Source of the DNA: Nocardioides cavernae | GTDB lineage: Bacteria; Actinomycetota; Actinomycetes; Propionibacteriales; Nocardioidaceae | DNA length: 64,000 bases | Direction: 5' to 3' | NCBI RefSeq assembly: GCF_013410035.1 | Contig: NZ_JACCBW010000002.1 | Location: forward strand, 434,001 to 498,000 | Shown: one piece after another, positions 8,252 to 23,447 of the stretch | Numbering within the stretch: the stretch's first letter is position 1 | Layout: each line of letters begins with the position of its first letter | Notes under the pieces: generated by a model | Told to the model about the DNA's origin: nothing | The model's database searches: none | Seen by the model: the letters and a program-made list of their open reading frames with translations, nothing else | Program-made: the position numbers and the translations under genes

Positions 8252-8838
8252 CCTTCGGCGGACTGCCCACCCGCTGGGAGCCCGACGGCACGAGCCGGGG
8301 CACGGCGATCGTCGCGCCGGGTCGGGCGTACCCACCCAGCATGCCGCTCCTCGAGCTCGCCCGCCGGGCCCTGCTCCAGCACGGCTTCGCGGTCCAGCAG
8401 ATCTGGTGGGACTCGACCACCCGCGGCGACGAGGACCCCGGGACGTGGGTACGCCGTCACGTGGCCGACGCCTACGCCGACGAGCAGCGTCGAGCCGGGG
8501 GAGCCGACCGCGTCCTCCTCGTCGGCAAGTCGCTCGGCACGCGCGCCGCAGCGTACGCCGCCGAGCGCGGCCTCGACGCGATCTGGTTCACCCCGCTGCT
8601 GACCGAGCCGGAGGAGGCGGATGCGATCGCCGCGAACGCCGGCCGGCAGCTCCTCGTGGGCGGGCTGCGGGACCAGCTGTGGGACGCGGACGTCGCGCGC
8701 CGGCTCGCCGAGGGCGGCTGCGACGTGTGCGAGGTGGCCGACGCCGACCACGCGATGGCGACGCCCGACGCCGTCCGCACGGCCGAGATCCAGCTCGAGG
8801 TCGCGCGCGCGGTCGGGGCGTTCCTCGCGGCGCTGTAG
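8248..8838 (+). CDS. Small alpha/beta-hydrolase-like protein
   Basis: 196 aa. ATG 8248 overlaps the preceding stop (ATGA) and is preceded by GAGGAGG. LLVGKSLGTRAAAYAA (about residues 82-97) is the nucleophile-elbow region GxSxG with Ser in GKSLG; an acidic/His pair is available in VADADHAMATPDA near residue 165-175. The fold matches small, lid-less dienelactone-hydrolase-like proteins. Probably cotranscribed with the methyltransferase. Substrate unknown. Confidence 0.65.
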   Translation: MTFGGLPTRWEPDGTSRGTAIVAPGRAYPPSMPLLELARRALLQHGFAVQQIWWDSTTRGDEDPGTWVRRHVADAYADEQRRAGGADRVLLVGKSLGTRAAAYAAERGLDAIWFTPLLTEPEEADAIAANAGRQLLVGGLRDQLWDADVARRLAEGGCDVCEVADADHAMATPDAVRTAEIQLEVARAVGAFLAAL

Positions 8839-8852
8839 CGGCGGTCGGGCGC

Positions 8853-8870
8853 GTTCGCGCTGGGCGAAAC
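8853..8870 (+). promoter_or_regulatory. ClgR-type operator upstream of lon
   Basis: GTTCGC-GCTGG-GCGAAAC fits the GTTCGC-N5-GCG box described for ClgR, the actinobacterial activator of clp and lon genes. It lies 43 bp before the lon start. A second match precedes clpC in this window. Confidence 0.55.
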
Positions 8871-8898
8871 GACAACCGGAACATGCCTCCGGTTGTCG
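8870..8898 (+). terminator. Perfect 11-bp inverted repeat between hydrolase gene and lon
   Basis: CGACAACCGGA and TCCGGTTGTCG flank the 7-nt loop ACATGCC. It may end transcription of the upstream operon or form the 5' end of the lon mRNA; position alone does not decide. Confidence 0.45.
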
Positions 8899-8913
8899 CA
8901 CGTTGAGAGCGGC

Positions 8914-11256
<2,343 letters not shown>

Positions 11257-11267
11257 ACCCCTCGGCC

Positions 11268-11341
11268 CTGTAACGCCGGGTTACCTGCACTACCCACCCT
11301 GATGCATCGGGGTGGATAGATGCACCAACCCGGCGTTACAG
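11268..11341. terminator. Long bidirectional dyad between convergent lon and ppa
   Basis: CTGTAACGCCGGGTT (11268-11282) pairs perfectly with AACCCGGCGTTACAG (11327-11341); the interior also pairs (CCACCC with GGGGTGG around a TGATGCATC loop). The 74-bp structure sits between two 3' ends and can terminate both directions. Confidence 0.7.
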
Positions 11342-11360
11342 CGCTGGGGGCCCGCGACGA

Positions 11361-11900
11361 TCAGGCGTCCTCGCCCAGGCTGTCGTCGGCGAGGTTGGCC
11401 ACGTCGTCGCCGTGCCCCTCGGTCTTGAAGCGCTCGAAGGAGGCGCGGACCTCGGCCTCGGCCTCGGTGCGGCCGACCCAGTCGGCGCCCTCGACGGACT
11501 TGCCGGGCTCGAGGTCCTTGTAGACCTCGAAGAAGTGCTGGATCTCCAGGCGGTCGTACTTCGAGACGTGGTTGATGTCGCGCAGGTGCTCCAGGCGCGG
11601 GTCGTGGCTCGGGACGCACAGGACCTTGTCGTCACCGCCGGCCTCGTCGGTCATCCGGAACATGCCGATCGCGCGGCACTCGATGAGGCAGCCCGGGAAG
11701 GTCGGCGACTGGAGGATCACGAGCGCGTCGAGCGGGTCACCGTCCTGGCCGAGGGTGTTCTCGATGTAGCCGTAGTCGGCCGGGTAGGCGGTCGAGGTGA
11801 AGAGCATCCGGTCGAGGCGGATGCGTCCGGTCTCGTGGTCGACCTCGTACTTGTTGCGCTCGCCCTTGGGGATCTCCACCAGCACGTCGAAGCTCAGCAC
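11361..11900 (-). CDS. ppa: Inorganic pyrophosphatase (family I)
   Basis: 179-aa hexameric-type enzyme hydrolysing diphosphate to two phosphates, pulling biosynthetic reactions forward. [14 protein letters not shown] and the metal-binding signature DGDPLDALV (about residue 60) are intact, with FKTEGHGDD near the C-terminus. The GTG at 11900 is chosen because GGAGGAAG precedes it and the protein then begins at the first conserved strand; an ATG far upstream would add a low-complexity leader. Divergent from dacB with about 100 bp between starts. Confidence 0.93.
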   Translation of the reverse strand: MLSFDVLVEIPKGERNKYEVDHETGRIRLDRMLFTSTAYPADYGYIENTLGQDGDPLDALVILQSPTFPGCLIECRAIGMFRMTDEAGGDDKVLCVPSHDPRLEHLRDINHVSKYDRLEIQHFFEVYKDLEPGKSVEGADWVGRTEAEAEVRASFERFKTEGHGDDVANLADDSLGEDA

Positions 11901-12000
11901 GTCTTCCTCCACACTCTCGGCACGTCGTCGGGCCGCTCTCGTGCGCCCGGCGGAAGCCCAGCGCAAGGTCCTCGGGGCAGTGTCGCGCACAATGACCCCG

Positions 12001-13482
12001 ATGCGCGAAGCGAGACGGATGAAAATCGAGGGACGTGAGGTACGCCACTCGCGGCGGCCCGCCCTGCGGCACTGGCTGCCGACGCTGCTCGTCCTCGCGC
12101 TCCTCGCGACGGGCCTCGGGGCCTACCGCTTCGAGTGGGGCCAGCGCTACCTGCCATGGCTGGCCGCCGACCCGGCCACCGAGCCCGAGCAGGTGCTGCC
12201 GCCCGCCGGGCTCGACCTTCCCGAGTGGTCCGCTCCCGCGGGCGACGCCGTCGCCCTCGACACCACGCGCGCGATCTCCCCCGACAAGGTCGCCGCAGCC
12301 GTCGCGGAGGACCTCGCCGACCCCGACCTCGGGCGCCACGTGGTCGGCGCCGTCGCCTCGCTCACCCCCGGCGAGCCGGTGTGGACGTCGGGCGACGGCC
12401 GCTACCTGCCGGCCTCGACCACCAAGCTGCTGACCCTCGGCGCGGCGCTCCAGGTCCTCGGCCCGGAGCGCACGTTCACCACCTCGGTCGTGCGCGGCGA
12501 CGGCCCGCGGGAGGTCGTCCTGGTGGGTGGGGGAGACCCGTTCCTGGCGAGCTGGGCGCCGAGCGTCGCCGAGGCGGAGTCCACCTACCCCGCCCGTGCC
12601 GACGTCGCGACGCTCGCGCTGGCCACGGCCGACGCGCTGGGCGGCGGGGGCCGCGTCCGGGTGCGCTTCGACGACTCCCTGTTCACCGGGCCCACCGACA
12701 ACCCGGCGTGGCGCAGCGACTACGTCCCCGACGACGTCGTCGCCCCCATCACGGCACTCATGGTCGACAGCGGTGACGAGCCCGACAGCGACCTCAAGCA
12801 GGACGACCCGTCCCTCACCGCCGCCCGGGCCTTCGCCGACGCCCTGTCGGCCGCCGGGATGGACGTCGTGGGCCGGCCCCGGCGCGTCGACCCACGCCCC
12901 GACGCCGAGCAGCTGGCGGCCGTCGAGAGCGCCCCGCTCGCCGACATCGCCGAGCGGATCCTCGACGTCAGCGACAACGAGGGTGCCGAGGTCGTCGCAC
13001 ACCAGGTCGGCCTCGCCACGTCGGGCGAGGGGTCGTTCGAGGCCGGCGCCGCCGGCGTCCTCGGTGCGCTCTCCGGGCTCGGCATCGACGTCACGGGCGA
13101 CGAGCTCCACGACGGCTCCGGCCTGTCGCGACGCAACCGCGTCTCCACCGCCACGCTGATCGCCCTGCTCCAGCGCGCGGCCGGACCCGACGGCGACGCC
13201 CTGCGCAGCCTCCTCACCGGGATGCCCGTCGCCGGGTTCACCGGGTCGCTGACCTATCGCTTCGCCGAGGGCCCTCCTGTCGCCCGCGGCCTCGTGCGCG
13301 CCAAGACCGGCACCCTCACCGGCGTCCACGCGCTCGCCGGCGTCGCGGTCGGGCGCGACGGCGAGCCGATGGCGTTCGTCTTCGGGGCCGACAAGTCCCC
13401 TCCGGAGGAGAGGTACGACGCGCAGGAGGCGCTCGACCGCGCCGCCGCCGCGCTCGCCGCCTGCCGCTGCTCGGCCCCGTAG
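12001..13482 (+). CDS. dacB: D-alanyl-D-alanine carboxypeptidase/endopeptidase (PBP4 family)
   Basis: 493-aa penicillin-binding protein acting outside the membrane on peptidoglycan stems and cross-links. After a basic N-terminus one hydrophobic segment ([18 protein letters not shown], about residues 25-42) serves as signal anchor. The three active-site motifs are present: STTK near residue 139, SDN near 324, KTG near 435. The large insertion between SxxK and SxN is typical of class C PBPs. ATG 12001 is chosen; ATG 11992 and 12019 are alternatives that change only the cytoplasmic tail. It heads the conserved dacB-DUF2342-tilS block. Confidence 0.9.
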   Translation: MREARRMKIEGREVRHSRRPALRHWLPTLLVLALLATGLGAYRFEWGQRYLPWLAADPATEPEQVLPPAGLDLPEWSAPAGDAVALDTTRAISPDKVAAAVAEDLADPDLGRHVVGAVASLTPGEPVWTSGDGRYLPASTTKLLTLGAALQVLGPERTFTTSVVRGDGPREVVLVGGGDPFLASWAPSVAEAESTYPARADVATLALATADALGGGGRVRVRFDDSLFTGPTDNPAWRSDYVPDDVVAPITALMVDSGDEPDSDLKQDDPSLTAARAFADALSAAGMDVVGRPRRVDPRPDAEQLAAVESAPLADIAERILDVSDNEGAEVVAHQVGLATSGEGSFEAGAAGVLGALSGLGIDVTGDELHDGSGLSRRNRVSTATLIALLQRAAGPDGDALRSLLTGMPVAGFTGSLTYRFAEGPPVARGLVRAKTGTLTGVHALAGVAVGRDGEPMAFVFGADKSPPEERYDAQEALDRAAAALAACRCSAP

Positions 13483-13532
13483 GTGGTCGAGCAGGCCCGT
13501 CACACGCCGGGAGCTCATTCTTCGCTCCCGGC

Positions 13533-13538
13533 TAGTGT
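13533..13538 (+). promoter_or_regulatory. Leaderless-type -10 (TAGTGT) for the DUF2342 gene
   Basis: TAGTGT is 7 bp before ATG 13546, the same geometry as other leaderless starts here. Confidence 0.5.
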
Positions 13539-13545
13539 CGGGACC

Positions 13546-14562
13546 ATGAACCTCGTGGACTGGGACTTCGCCGTCACCGTGGGCGCGCGGGTCGCCGGCC
13601 CCGGGCCCGAGGTGTCACCCGAGGAGGCGGCCGCGGCGGTCCTCGAGCTGCGCGAGGGCGCCGACCGGTCGACCCCGCTGGTCTCCGACTTCACCGGGCT
13701 GCGCACCGAGGCCGGCACGGCCCCCGTCCTGGTGGTCGACCGACGGGGCTGGCTGCGGGCCAACGCCGACGGGTTCTCCACGATCCTCAAGCCCGTCGTC
13801 GACAAGCTGGTCGAGAAGAAGGGGCCGCCGTCGGCGTTCGCCGAGGCGATCGGCACCCGCGTCACCGGCGCGGAGGTCGGGCTGATGCTCGGCTTCCTCA
13901 GCAGCAAGGTGCTCGGCCAGTTCGACCCGTTCCACGACCCGCACGGCCGTCTCCTGCTGGTCGCCCCCAACATCGTCCACGTCGAGCGCGAGATCGGCGC
14001 CGACCCGACGGACTTCCGGCTCTGGGTCTGCCTGCACGAGGAGACGCACCGGGTGCAGTTCACCGCCAACCCGTGGCTCGGCCCCCACCTGCTCGCCCAG
14101 ATGCACCAGGTCGCCGACACCCTCGAGCCCAGCGCGCTCCTCGACAGCCTGCGCCGTGGCGCCGACGCGATCCGCAGCGGCGAGGGCAGCGTGCTCGACC
14201 TCGTCTCGACCCCGGAGCAGAAGGAGGTCCTCGACCGGGTCACCGGCATCATGTCGCTGCTCGAGGGCCACGCCGACGTCGTGATGGACGGCGTCGGCCC
14301 GACCGTCATCCCCTCGGTCGCCCAGATCCGCAAGAAGTTCAACCAGCGCCGCAAGGGCGTCGGGTCGCTGGACAAGCTCCTGCGCCGGCTGCTCGGCCTC
14401 GACGCCAAGATGGCGCAGTACCGCGACGGTGCCGTCTTCGTGCGCCGCGTCGTCGACAAGGTCGGGATGGACGACTTCAACGCCGTGTGGAGTGGACCGG
14501 AGACCCTCCCGACCAAGGCCGAGATCGCCGACCCCGACGCCTGGGTCGCCCGGGTGCTGTGA
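13546..14562 (+). CDS. Zinc-dependent metalloprotease-like protein (DUF2342)
   Basis: 338 aa. Contains the zincin motif HEETH near residue 164 within LWVCLHEETHRVQF, with a further acidic region EGHADVVMDG about 85 residues later that can supply the third ligand. This family is nearly restricted to actinobacteria and commonly sits beside tilS; its substrate is unknown. No signal peptide is seen, so it probably acts in the cytosol. The stop codon overlaps the tilS start (GTGA), implying translational coupling. Confidence 0.85.
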   Translation: MNLVDWDFAVTVGARVAGPGPEVSPEEAAAAVLELREGADRSTPLVSDFTGLRTEAGTAPVLVVDRRGWLRANADGFSTILKPVVDKLVEKKGPPSAFAEAIGTRVTGAEVGLMLGFLSSKVLGQFDPFHDPHGRLLLVAPNIVHVEREIGADPTDFRLWVCLHEETHRVQFTANPWLGPHLLAQMHQVADTLEPSALLDSLRRGADAIRSGEGSVLDLVSTPEQKEVLDRVTGIMSLLEGHADVVMDGVGPTVIPSVAQIRKKFNQRRKGVGSLDKLLRRLLGLDAKMAQYRDGAVFVRRVVDKVGMDDFNAVWSGPETLPTKAEIADPDAWVARVL

Positions 14563-15533
14563 CGCTGCACCCCTCGGTGGCCGCGGTCCGGGTGCCGGTA
14601 CGGGGGACGCTGTCCGGGCTCGCCCCCGGTGACGTCGTGGCCGTCGCGTGCAGCGGCGGTGCCGACTCGCTCGCCCTCGCCGCGGCCGCCGTCTTCGAGG
14701 GCCACAAGCTCGGCCTGCGCGTCGTGGGGGTCACCGTCGACCACGGCCTGCAGCCCGGCTCGGCCGAGCAGGCCGACCGGGTCGTCGCCCAGCTGTCGTC
14801 GCTCGGTGTCGACGAAACGCTCACCGCGCGCGTGGCCGTCGACGTCGCGTCCGGGCTGGGCCCGGAGGCGGCGGCGCGCGAGGCGAGGTACGCCGTCCTC
14901 GAGCAGGTCGCCGCGCACCTCGGCGCCCGACGGGTCCTGCTCGGCCACACGCTCGACGACCAGGCCGAGACCGTCCTCCTCGGCCTCACCCGCGGGTCCG
15001 GCGGCCGGTCGCTGCAGGGGATGCGCCCGGCCTTCGACGTCTTCGCCCGCCCCCTGCTCGGCGTACGCCGCGTCGACACCCTCACCGCCTGCCGGGTCGA
15101 GGGCCTCGAGCCGTGGGACGACCCACACAACCACGACCCCGGCTACACCCGCGTACGCGTGCGCGAGCGCGTGCTGCCCGTGCTGGAGGACGAGCTCGGG
15201 CCGGGGATCGCCGAGGCGCTCGCCCGGACGGCGGCCCAGCTCCGCGACGACACCGCCCTGCTCGACGAGCTCGCCGCCGACGCCCTCGCCGAGGCCCGGC
15301 GCGACGGCGGGCTGGACGCGGCCTGGCTGGCCGCCGTGCCCCCCGCCCTGCGCCACCGCGTCCTGCGCCTCGCCGCGCTCGCGGCCGGGGCGCCGCCGTC
15401 CGAGCTGACCCGCGAGCACGTGCTGGCCGTCGACGGGCTGGTCGTCGACTGGCGGGGGCAGAAGTGGATCGACCTGCCCGGCCCGCTGCGCGCCCTGCGC
15501 CGCGACGGGTTGCTGGTGGTCGAGGCTCCCTGA
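14559..15533 (+). CDS. tilS: tRNA(Ile)-lysidine synthetase
   Basis: 324 aa. Uses ATP to attach lysine to C34 of the CAU-anticodon tRNA-Ile so that it reads AUA. The PP-loop SGGADSLAL is near residue 32, followed by VTVDHGL and the LLGHTLDDQAETVLLGL block typical of TilS. GTG 14559 overlaps the DUF2342 stop. Length matches the short actinobacterial form with a reduced C-terminal domain. In related genomes hpt follows directly; here a two-component gene pair intervenes. Confidence 0.92.
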   Translation: MTLHPSVAAVRVPVRGTLSGLAPGDVVAVACSGGADSLALAAAAVFEGHKLGLRVVGVTVDHGLQPGSAEQADRVVAQLSSLGVDETLTARVAVDVASGLGPEAAAREARYAVLEQVAAHLGARRVLLGHTLDDQAETVLLGLTRGSGGRSLQGMRPAFDVFARPLLGVRRVDTLTACRVEGLEPWDDPHNHDPGYTRVRVRERVLPVLEDELGPGIAEALARTAAQLRDDTALLDELAADALAEARRDGGLDAAWLAAVPPALRHRVLRLAALAAGAPPSELTREHVLAVDGLVVDWRGQKWIDLPGPLRALRRDGLLVVEAP

Positions 15534-15632
15534 GGCTCTCGCCGCGACCCGGGAGGATGACGGGGTTGCGATGGGGCGCAGCGGGGTACCTCGACCCGTG
15601 TAGCCACCCACGACGGCGGGAGGAGGTCGGTG

Positions 15633-16034
15633 ATGGGCATGGTCCTGGTCGTCGACGACGACGACGACATCCGCGACATCGTCGCCCTGGTGGTGCGCCG
15701 CCGCGGGTTCGAGGTGCACAGCTCGGCCGACCCCGTCGCAGCGCTCGACGTCGCCGCCGAGCGCGGCTTCACCGCCGCGGTGCTCGACTGGAGCATGCCC
15801 GAGATGAACGGGGGCGAGCTGTGCGCGCGCCTGCGTGACCTGCCTGGGCTCGAGCAGGCGCCGATCGTCATCCTCACCGCGTACGCCGACGCCGAGACAC
15901 GCGCCCAGGCGTACGCCGCCGGGGCCACCCGCTTCGTCACCAAGCCCTTCTCGCTGACCGACCTCGGGGACCTCCTGGTCGGCCTCGTCGGGGCCGTGCC
16001 GGCAGAGGACGGACCGGCTGCGCCAACTTCCTGA
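15633..16034 (+). CDS. Single-domain response regulator (CheY-like)
   Basis: 133-aa receiver domain without an output domain. VVDDDDDIRDIVALV gives the acidic pocket, the phospho-acceptor Asp is in VLDWSMPEM, the switch Thr in ILTAYAD and the conserved Lys in FVTKPF. ATG 15633 is chosen for AGGAGG 6 bp upstream; GTG 15630 is possible. It lies 32 bp before the histidine kinase gene, its likely partner. Output must go through protein interaction or phosphorelay. Confidence 0.9.
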   Translation: MGMVLVVDDDDDIRDIVALVVRRRGFEVHSSADPVAALDVAAERGFTAAVLDWSMPEMNGGELCARLRDLPGLEQAPIVILTAYADAETRAQAYAAGATRFVTKPFSLTDLGDLLVGLVGAVPAEDGPAAPTS

Positions 16035-16053
16035 CCAACTGTCAAGATTCGCC

Positions 16054-16059
16054 TAGCAT
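16054..16059 (+). promoter_or_regulatory. Leaderless-type -10 (TAGCAT) for the histidine kinase gene
   Basis: TAGCAT stands 7 bp before GTG 16067, suggesting that the kinase has its own start in addition to any read-through from the response regulator. Confidence 0.45.
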
Positions 16060-16066
16060 CGACGCC

Positions 16067-17791
<1,725 letters not shown>

Positions 17792-17800
17792 GCTGGAGAC

Positions 17801-18352
17801 ATGGACACGTCCCACGTGGAGCACGACCTGGTCAACGTCCTCTTCACCGAGGCGCAGATCCAGCAGCGACTGGGGGAGATGGCGCTGCAGATCACCGAGG
17901 ACTACGAGGGCAAGGACCTGCTGGTGGTCGGCGTCCTGCGCGGCGCGGTCATGGTGATGGCGGACCTGTCGCGCGCGATGCCGCGGCACCTGGAGATGGA
18001 CTGGATGGCCGTCAGCTCCTACGGCTCGGGGACGAAGTCGTCCGGCGTCGTGCGGATCCTCAAGGACCTCGACACCGACATCAGCGGGCGCGACGTGCTC
18101 ATCGTCGACGAGATCATCGACACCGGCCTGACGCTGAGCTGGCTGGTCAACAACCTGTCGAGCCGCAACCCCGCGAGCGTCGAGATCGCCACCCTGCTGC
18201 GCAAGCCCGAGGCGCTGTCGATGCCGGTCGAGCCCAAGTACGTCGGGTGGGACATCCCCAACGAGTTCGTGGTCGGGTACGGCCTGGACTACCGCGAGCA
18301 GTACCGCAACCTGCGCGACATCGGGACCCTCGCGCCGCACGTCTACAGCTGA
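17801..18352 (+). CDS. hpt: Hypoxanthine phosphoribosyltransferase
   Basis: 183 aa. Salvages hypoxanthine and guanine with PRPP. The PRPP loop is VLIVDEIIDTGLTLSWL (about residues 100-116) and the early loop is VVGVLRGAVMVMADL. The C-terminal VVGYGLDYREQYRNL closes the active site as in bacterial Hpt. It precedes ftsH, as usual in actinobacteria, 125 bp away. Confidence 0.95.
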   Translation: MDTSHVEHDLVNVLFTEAQIQQRLGEMALQITEDYEGKDLLVVGVLRGAVMVMADLSRAMPRHLEMDWMAVSSYGSGTKSSGVVRILKDLDTDISGRDVLIVDEIIDTGLTLSWLVNNLSSRNPASVEIATLLRKPEALSMPVEPKYVGWDIPNEFVVGYGLDYREQYRNLRDIGTLAPHVYS

Positions 18353-18477
18353 TCCGGAGCCGGGCCGGAGCCGGTCGGGCTCGCACCGGACCGCCCCGCT
18401 TCACCCCGCCTGAAAGAATGAGCCTCCCGGTGACGTGTAGCGTCGCCTCCTCAACTCCTAACCGGTGAAAGTTGCCT

Positions 18478-20531
<2,054 letters not shown>

Positions 20532-20535
<4 letters not shown>

Positions 20536-21152
20536 CCGACCCGATCACCACCCCGGCGGTGGCACCCGAGGACGTGCCGGCCTTCGACCACGCCCGCGCC
20601 GAGGCGGCCGTGCGCGAGCTGCTCGCCGCCATCGGCGAGGACCCCGACCGCGAGGGCCTGCGCGAGACGCCGGCGCGGGTCGCGCGGGCGTACGCCGAGC
20701 TGACGCAGGGCCTGCGGCAGACCGCGGCCGACGTGCTGACCACGACGTTCGACCTCGGCCACGACGAGATGGTGCTCGTGCGCGACATCGAGCTCTGGTC
20801 GATGTGCGAGCACCACCTGGTGCCGTTCACCGGCGTCGCCCACGTCGGCTACATCCCGGCCGACACCGGCAAGATCACGGGGCTGTCCAAGCTCGCGCGG
20901 CTGGTCGACGTCTATGCCAAGCGCCCGCAGGTGCAGGAGCGGCTCACCACCCAGGTCGCCGACTCGCTCATGGAGATCCTCGAGGCGCGCGGCGTCATCG
21001 TGGTGGTCGAGGCCGAGCACCTCTGCATGACCATGCGCGGCGTCCGCAAGGCCGGCGCCCGCACCATCACCTCGGCCGTGCGCGGCTCGTTCCTCAAGAA
21101 CCAGGCCACCCGCGCCGAGGCGATGGCGCTCATCCACTCGGGCACCAGGTGA
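20532..21152 (+). CDS. folE: GTP cyclohydrolase I
   Basis: 206 aa. First step of tetrahydrofolate synthesis, GTP to 7,8-dihydroneopterin triphosphate. Zinc ligands are in [11 protein letters not shown] (Cys and His) and HLCMTMRG (Cys). [22 protein letters not shown] is the standard core. GTG 20532 overlaps the ftsH stop and its own stop overlaps folP, so ftsH-folE-folP-folB-folK is read as one operon. Confidence 0.97.
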
Positions 21153-21994
21153 GCGGGGAGTCCCTCCTCCACGTGCCCCGGGTGATGGGGATCGTCAACG
21201 TCACGCCCGACTCCTTCTCCGACGGCGGCCGGTGGGACACCACCGAGACCGCCGTCGCCCACGGGCGCGAGCTGCTCGACCAGGGTGCCGACCTGCTCGA
21301 CATCGGCGGCGAGTCGACCCGCCCCGGCGCGACCCGGCCGCTGGTCGCCGAGGAGCTCGACCGGGTCGTCCCGGTGATCCGCGAGCTCGCCGCCGCCGGC
21401 GCGGTCGTCTCCGTCGACACCATGCGGGCCCAGGTCGCCGAGGCCGCGATCGCCGCGGGCGCGACGGTCGTCAACGACGTCTCCGGCGGGCTGGCCGACC
21501 CGCGCATCCTCGACGTCGTGGCCGCCGGCGACGTCGGCTACGTGGCGATGCACTGGCGCGCCCACGCCGACCGGATGCGCGACTTCACCGACTACGCGCC
21601 GGACGGGGTCGTCGCGACCGTGCGCCGCGAGCTGGGCGAGCGTCTCGACGCGGCCGTCGCGGCCGGGATCGACCGGGAGCGGATCGTCCTGGACCCCGGG
21701 CTCGGCTTCGCCAAGGAGCCCCGCCACAACTGGGAGCTGCTGGGCGGCCTCGACGTCATGCGCGAGCTGGGCCGCCCGCTGCTGGTCGGCGCCAGCCGCA
21801 AGTCGTTCCTCGGCAGCCTGCTCGCCCGCGACGGCCGGCCGCGCGGCGTCGACGGCCGGGAGCACGCCCACGCCGCGCTGGTCGCGCTGCTCGCCCGCGA
21901 GCGGGTCGACTACCTGCGCGTGCACGACGTACGCGCCACGCGCGACGCCCTCGCGGTCGTCGCGGCCATGACCGAGCCGGAGGAGGGGCCATGA
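21149..21994 (+). CDS. folP: Dihydropteroate synthase
   Basis: 281 aa. Condenses dihydropterin pyrophosphate with p-aminobenzoate; the classical sulfonamide target. [14 protein letters not shown] (about residues 11-24) and [11 protein letters not shown] are signature loops; [13 protein letters not shown] and GASRKSFLG complete the TIM-barrel site. GTG start overlaps the folE stop. Confidence 0.97.
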   Translation: MSGESLLHVPRVMGIVNVTPDSFSDGGRWDTTETAVAHGRELLDQGADLLDIGGESTRPGATRPLVAEELDRVVPVIRELAAAGAVVSVDTMRAQVAEAAIAAGATVVNDVSGGLADPRILDVVAAGDVGYVAMHWRAHADRMRDFTDYAPDGVVATVRRELGERLDAAVAAGIDRERIVLDPGLGFAKEPRHNWELLGGLDVMRELGRPLLVGASRKSFLGSLLARDGRPRGVDGREHAHAALVALLARERVDYLRVHDVRATRDALAVVAAMTEPEEGP

Positions 21995-22365
21995 CCGACG
22001 AGCTGTCCGTGCGGGGCATCGAGTGCTTCGCGCACCACGGGGTCTTCGACTTCGAGAGGCGTGAGGGCCAGGTGTTCGTCGTGGACCTCGTGCTCGGCAT
22101 CGACACCCGCCCGGCGGCGGCGTCGGACGACCTCGAGGACACCGTCAACTACGGCTCGCTCACGACGGACGTGAAGGCCGCCGTGGAGCGCGATCCGGTC
22201 GACCTGATAGAAACCGTCGCGCAACGCATCGCGGACGTGTGCCTGTGGGACAGTCGTGTTGAATGGGCGAGAGTCACGCTGCACAAACCTGATGCACCCA
22301 TCGACGCGACGTACTCGGACGTCGCGCTGACGATCACCAGAACGCGAGGCAACGCTGATGACTGA
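21991..22365 (+). CDS. folB: Dihydroneopterin aldolase
   Basis: 124 aa. Cleaves dihydroneopterin to 6-hydroxymethyl-dihydropterin. GIECFAHHGVFDFERREGQVF and DTVNYGSL are characteristic, and the conserved Lys lies in VTLHKPDAPI. ATG follows GGAGGAGGGG and overlaps the folP stop. Its 3' end overlaps folK by 8 bp. Base composition dips slightly near 22205-22275 without disturbing the frame. Confidence 0.95.
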   Translation: MTDELSVRGIECFAHHGVFDFERREGQVFVVDLVLGIDTRPAAASDDLEDTVNYGSLTTDVKAAVERDPVDLIETVAQRIADVCLWDSRVEWARVTLHKPDAPIDATYSDVALTITRTRGNADD

Positions 22366-22927
22366 GACTCCCAACCCGCACATCGTGGACGCCGACTCCC
22401 TCACCGGGGAGATGCACCCGATCCGACGGGTCGTCCTCGCGCTGGGCTCCAACGTCGGCGAGCGGCTCGCGTCGCTGCAGGGCGCGGTCGACGCGCTGGC
22501 CGACACCCCCGACTTCTTCGTCACGGGCGTCTCGCCGGTCTACGAGACCGAGCCGGTCGACGCCCCCGCGGACTCGGGCCCCTACCTCAACGCCGTCCTC
22601 CTCGCCGACACCACGCTCCCGGCGGCACGGCTGATGGAGCGCGCGCTCGCGGTCGAGGACGCCTTCGAGCGCGAGCGCAGCGAGGTCCGCAACGCGCCCC
22701 GCACCCTCGACGTCGACCTGATCGTGGTCGGCGACCGCCGGTCCAACGAGGACTTCCTGCGGCTGCCCCACCCGCGCGCCCACGAGCGTGCGTTCGTGCT
22801 CCAGCCGTGGCACGACCTCGAGCCCGACGCCGTCTTCCCCGACCGCGGGCCGATCGCCGACCTGCTCGCCGCCACCGACTCGTCCGGGGTGAAGAAGCGC
22901 GACGACATCGCGCTCGAGGTCGAGTGA
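22358..22927 (+). CDS. folK: 2-amino-4-hydroxy-6-hydroxymethyldihydropteridine diphosphokinase
   Basis: 189 aa. Pyrophosphorylates 6-hydroxymethyl-dihydropterin for FolP. LALGSNVGERL (about residues 30-40), the PVYETEPV strand and RTLDVDLIVVGDRR with LPHPRAHERAFVLQPW form the HPPK signature. About 25 extra residues at the N-terminus (PNPHIVDADSLTGEMHPIRR) precede the core; a shorter start at MHPIRR is conceivable. Confidence 0.95.
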   Translation: MTETPNPHIVDADSLTGEMHPIRRVVLALGSNVGERLASLQGAVDALADTPDFFVTGVSPVYETEPVDAPADSGPYLNAVLLADTTLPAARLMERALAVEDAFERERSEVRNAPRTLDVDLIVVGDRRSNEDFLRLPHPRAHERAFVLQPWHDLEPDAVFPDRGPIADLLAATDSSGVKKRDDIALEVE

Positions 22928-22946
22928 GGGGTCGGGTGGCCCGAGC

Positions 22947-23438
22947 GTGAGCCAGCCCGCCGACGACGACCCGCCGGAGCCACGGGGTCGCCTGCACCCC
23001 ACGTCGCCCCGCGCGATCACCGCCTGTCTCGTGGCGGGCCTCGCCGTCGGCTGGGCCATCCACCCGTTGGGTGAGGCCGTCACCGGGCGCCCGCCGCTGG
23101 TCTCCTGGGTGCAGGCGCTCGCGCTGGTCCTGGTCGCCGCGATCATGGCGTTCCTCGCCTGGAGCACCTGGCAGACCGTGCACGTGCGCCGGGAGCGGCT
23201 CGAGCCGCAGCAGGCCGTGAACCGCCTCGTGCTGGCCCGCGCGTGCATGCTGGCCGGGGCGTTCGTCTCCGCCGGCTACGTCGGATACGCCGTGAGCTGG
23301 CTCGGCGACGCGTCGCAGCACGCCGACCGCTGGGTCGTGCGAGCCGTGGTCGCGGCCGCCGGCGCGGCCGGGGTGACGCTGGCCTCCCTCGCGCTGGAGC
23401 GTGCGTGTCGCGCGGACGGGGGCCGTCCGCAGCCCTAG
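22947..23438 (+). CDS. DUF3180 membrane protein
   Basis: 163 aa with four hydrophobic helices (about residues 28-45, 53-74, 94-118 and 130-150). The order folK-DUF3180 is conserved in many actinobacteria. No catalytic motif is visible; an early ATAAC-like name or role cannot be given. GTG start 19 bp after folK, GAGTGAGGG-like sequence between, so it is likely the last gene of the fol operon. Confidence 0.8.
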   Translation: MSQPADDDPPEPRGRLHPTSPRAITACLVAGLAVGWAIHPLGEAVTGRPPLVSWVQALALVLVAAIMAFLAWSTWQTVHVRRERLEPQQAVNRLVLARACMLAGAFVSAGYVGYAVSWLGDASQHADRWVVRAVVAAAGAAGVTLASLALERACRADGGRPQP

Positions 23439-23441
23439 GCT
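23436..23441 (+). promoter_or_regulatory. Leaderless-type -10 (TAGGCT)
   Basis: TAGGCT lies 6 bp before ATG 23448 and overlaps the DUF3180 stop codon. Confidence 0.5.
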
Positions 23442-23447
23442 GGCGCC

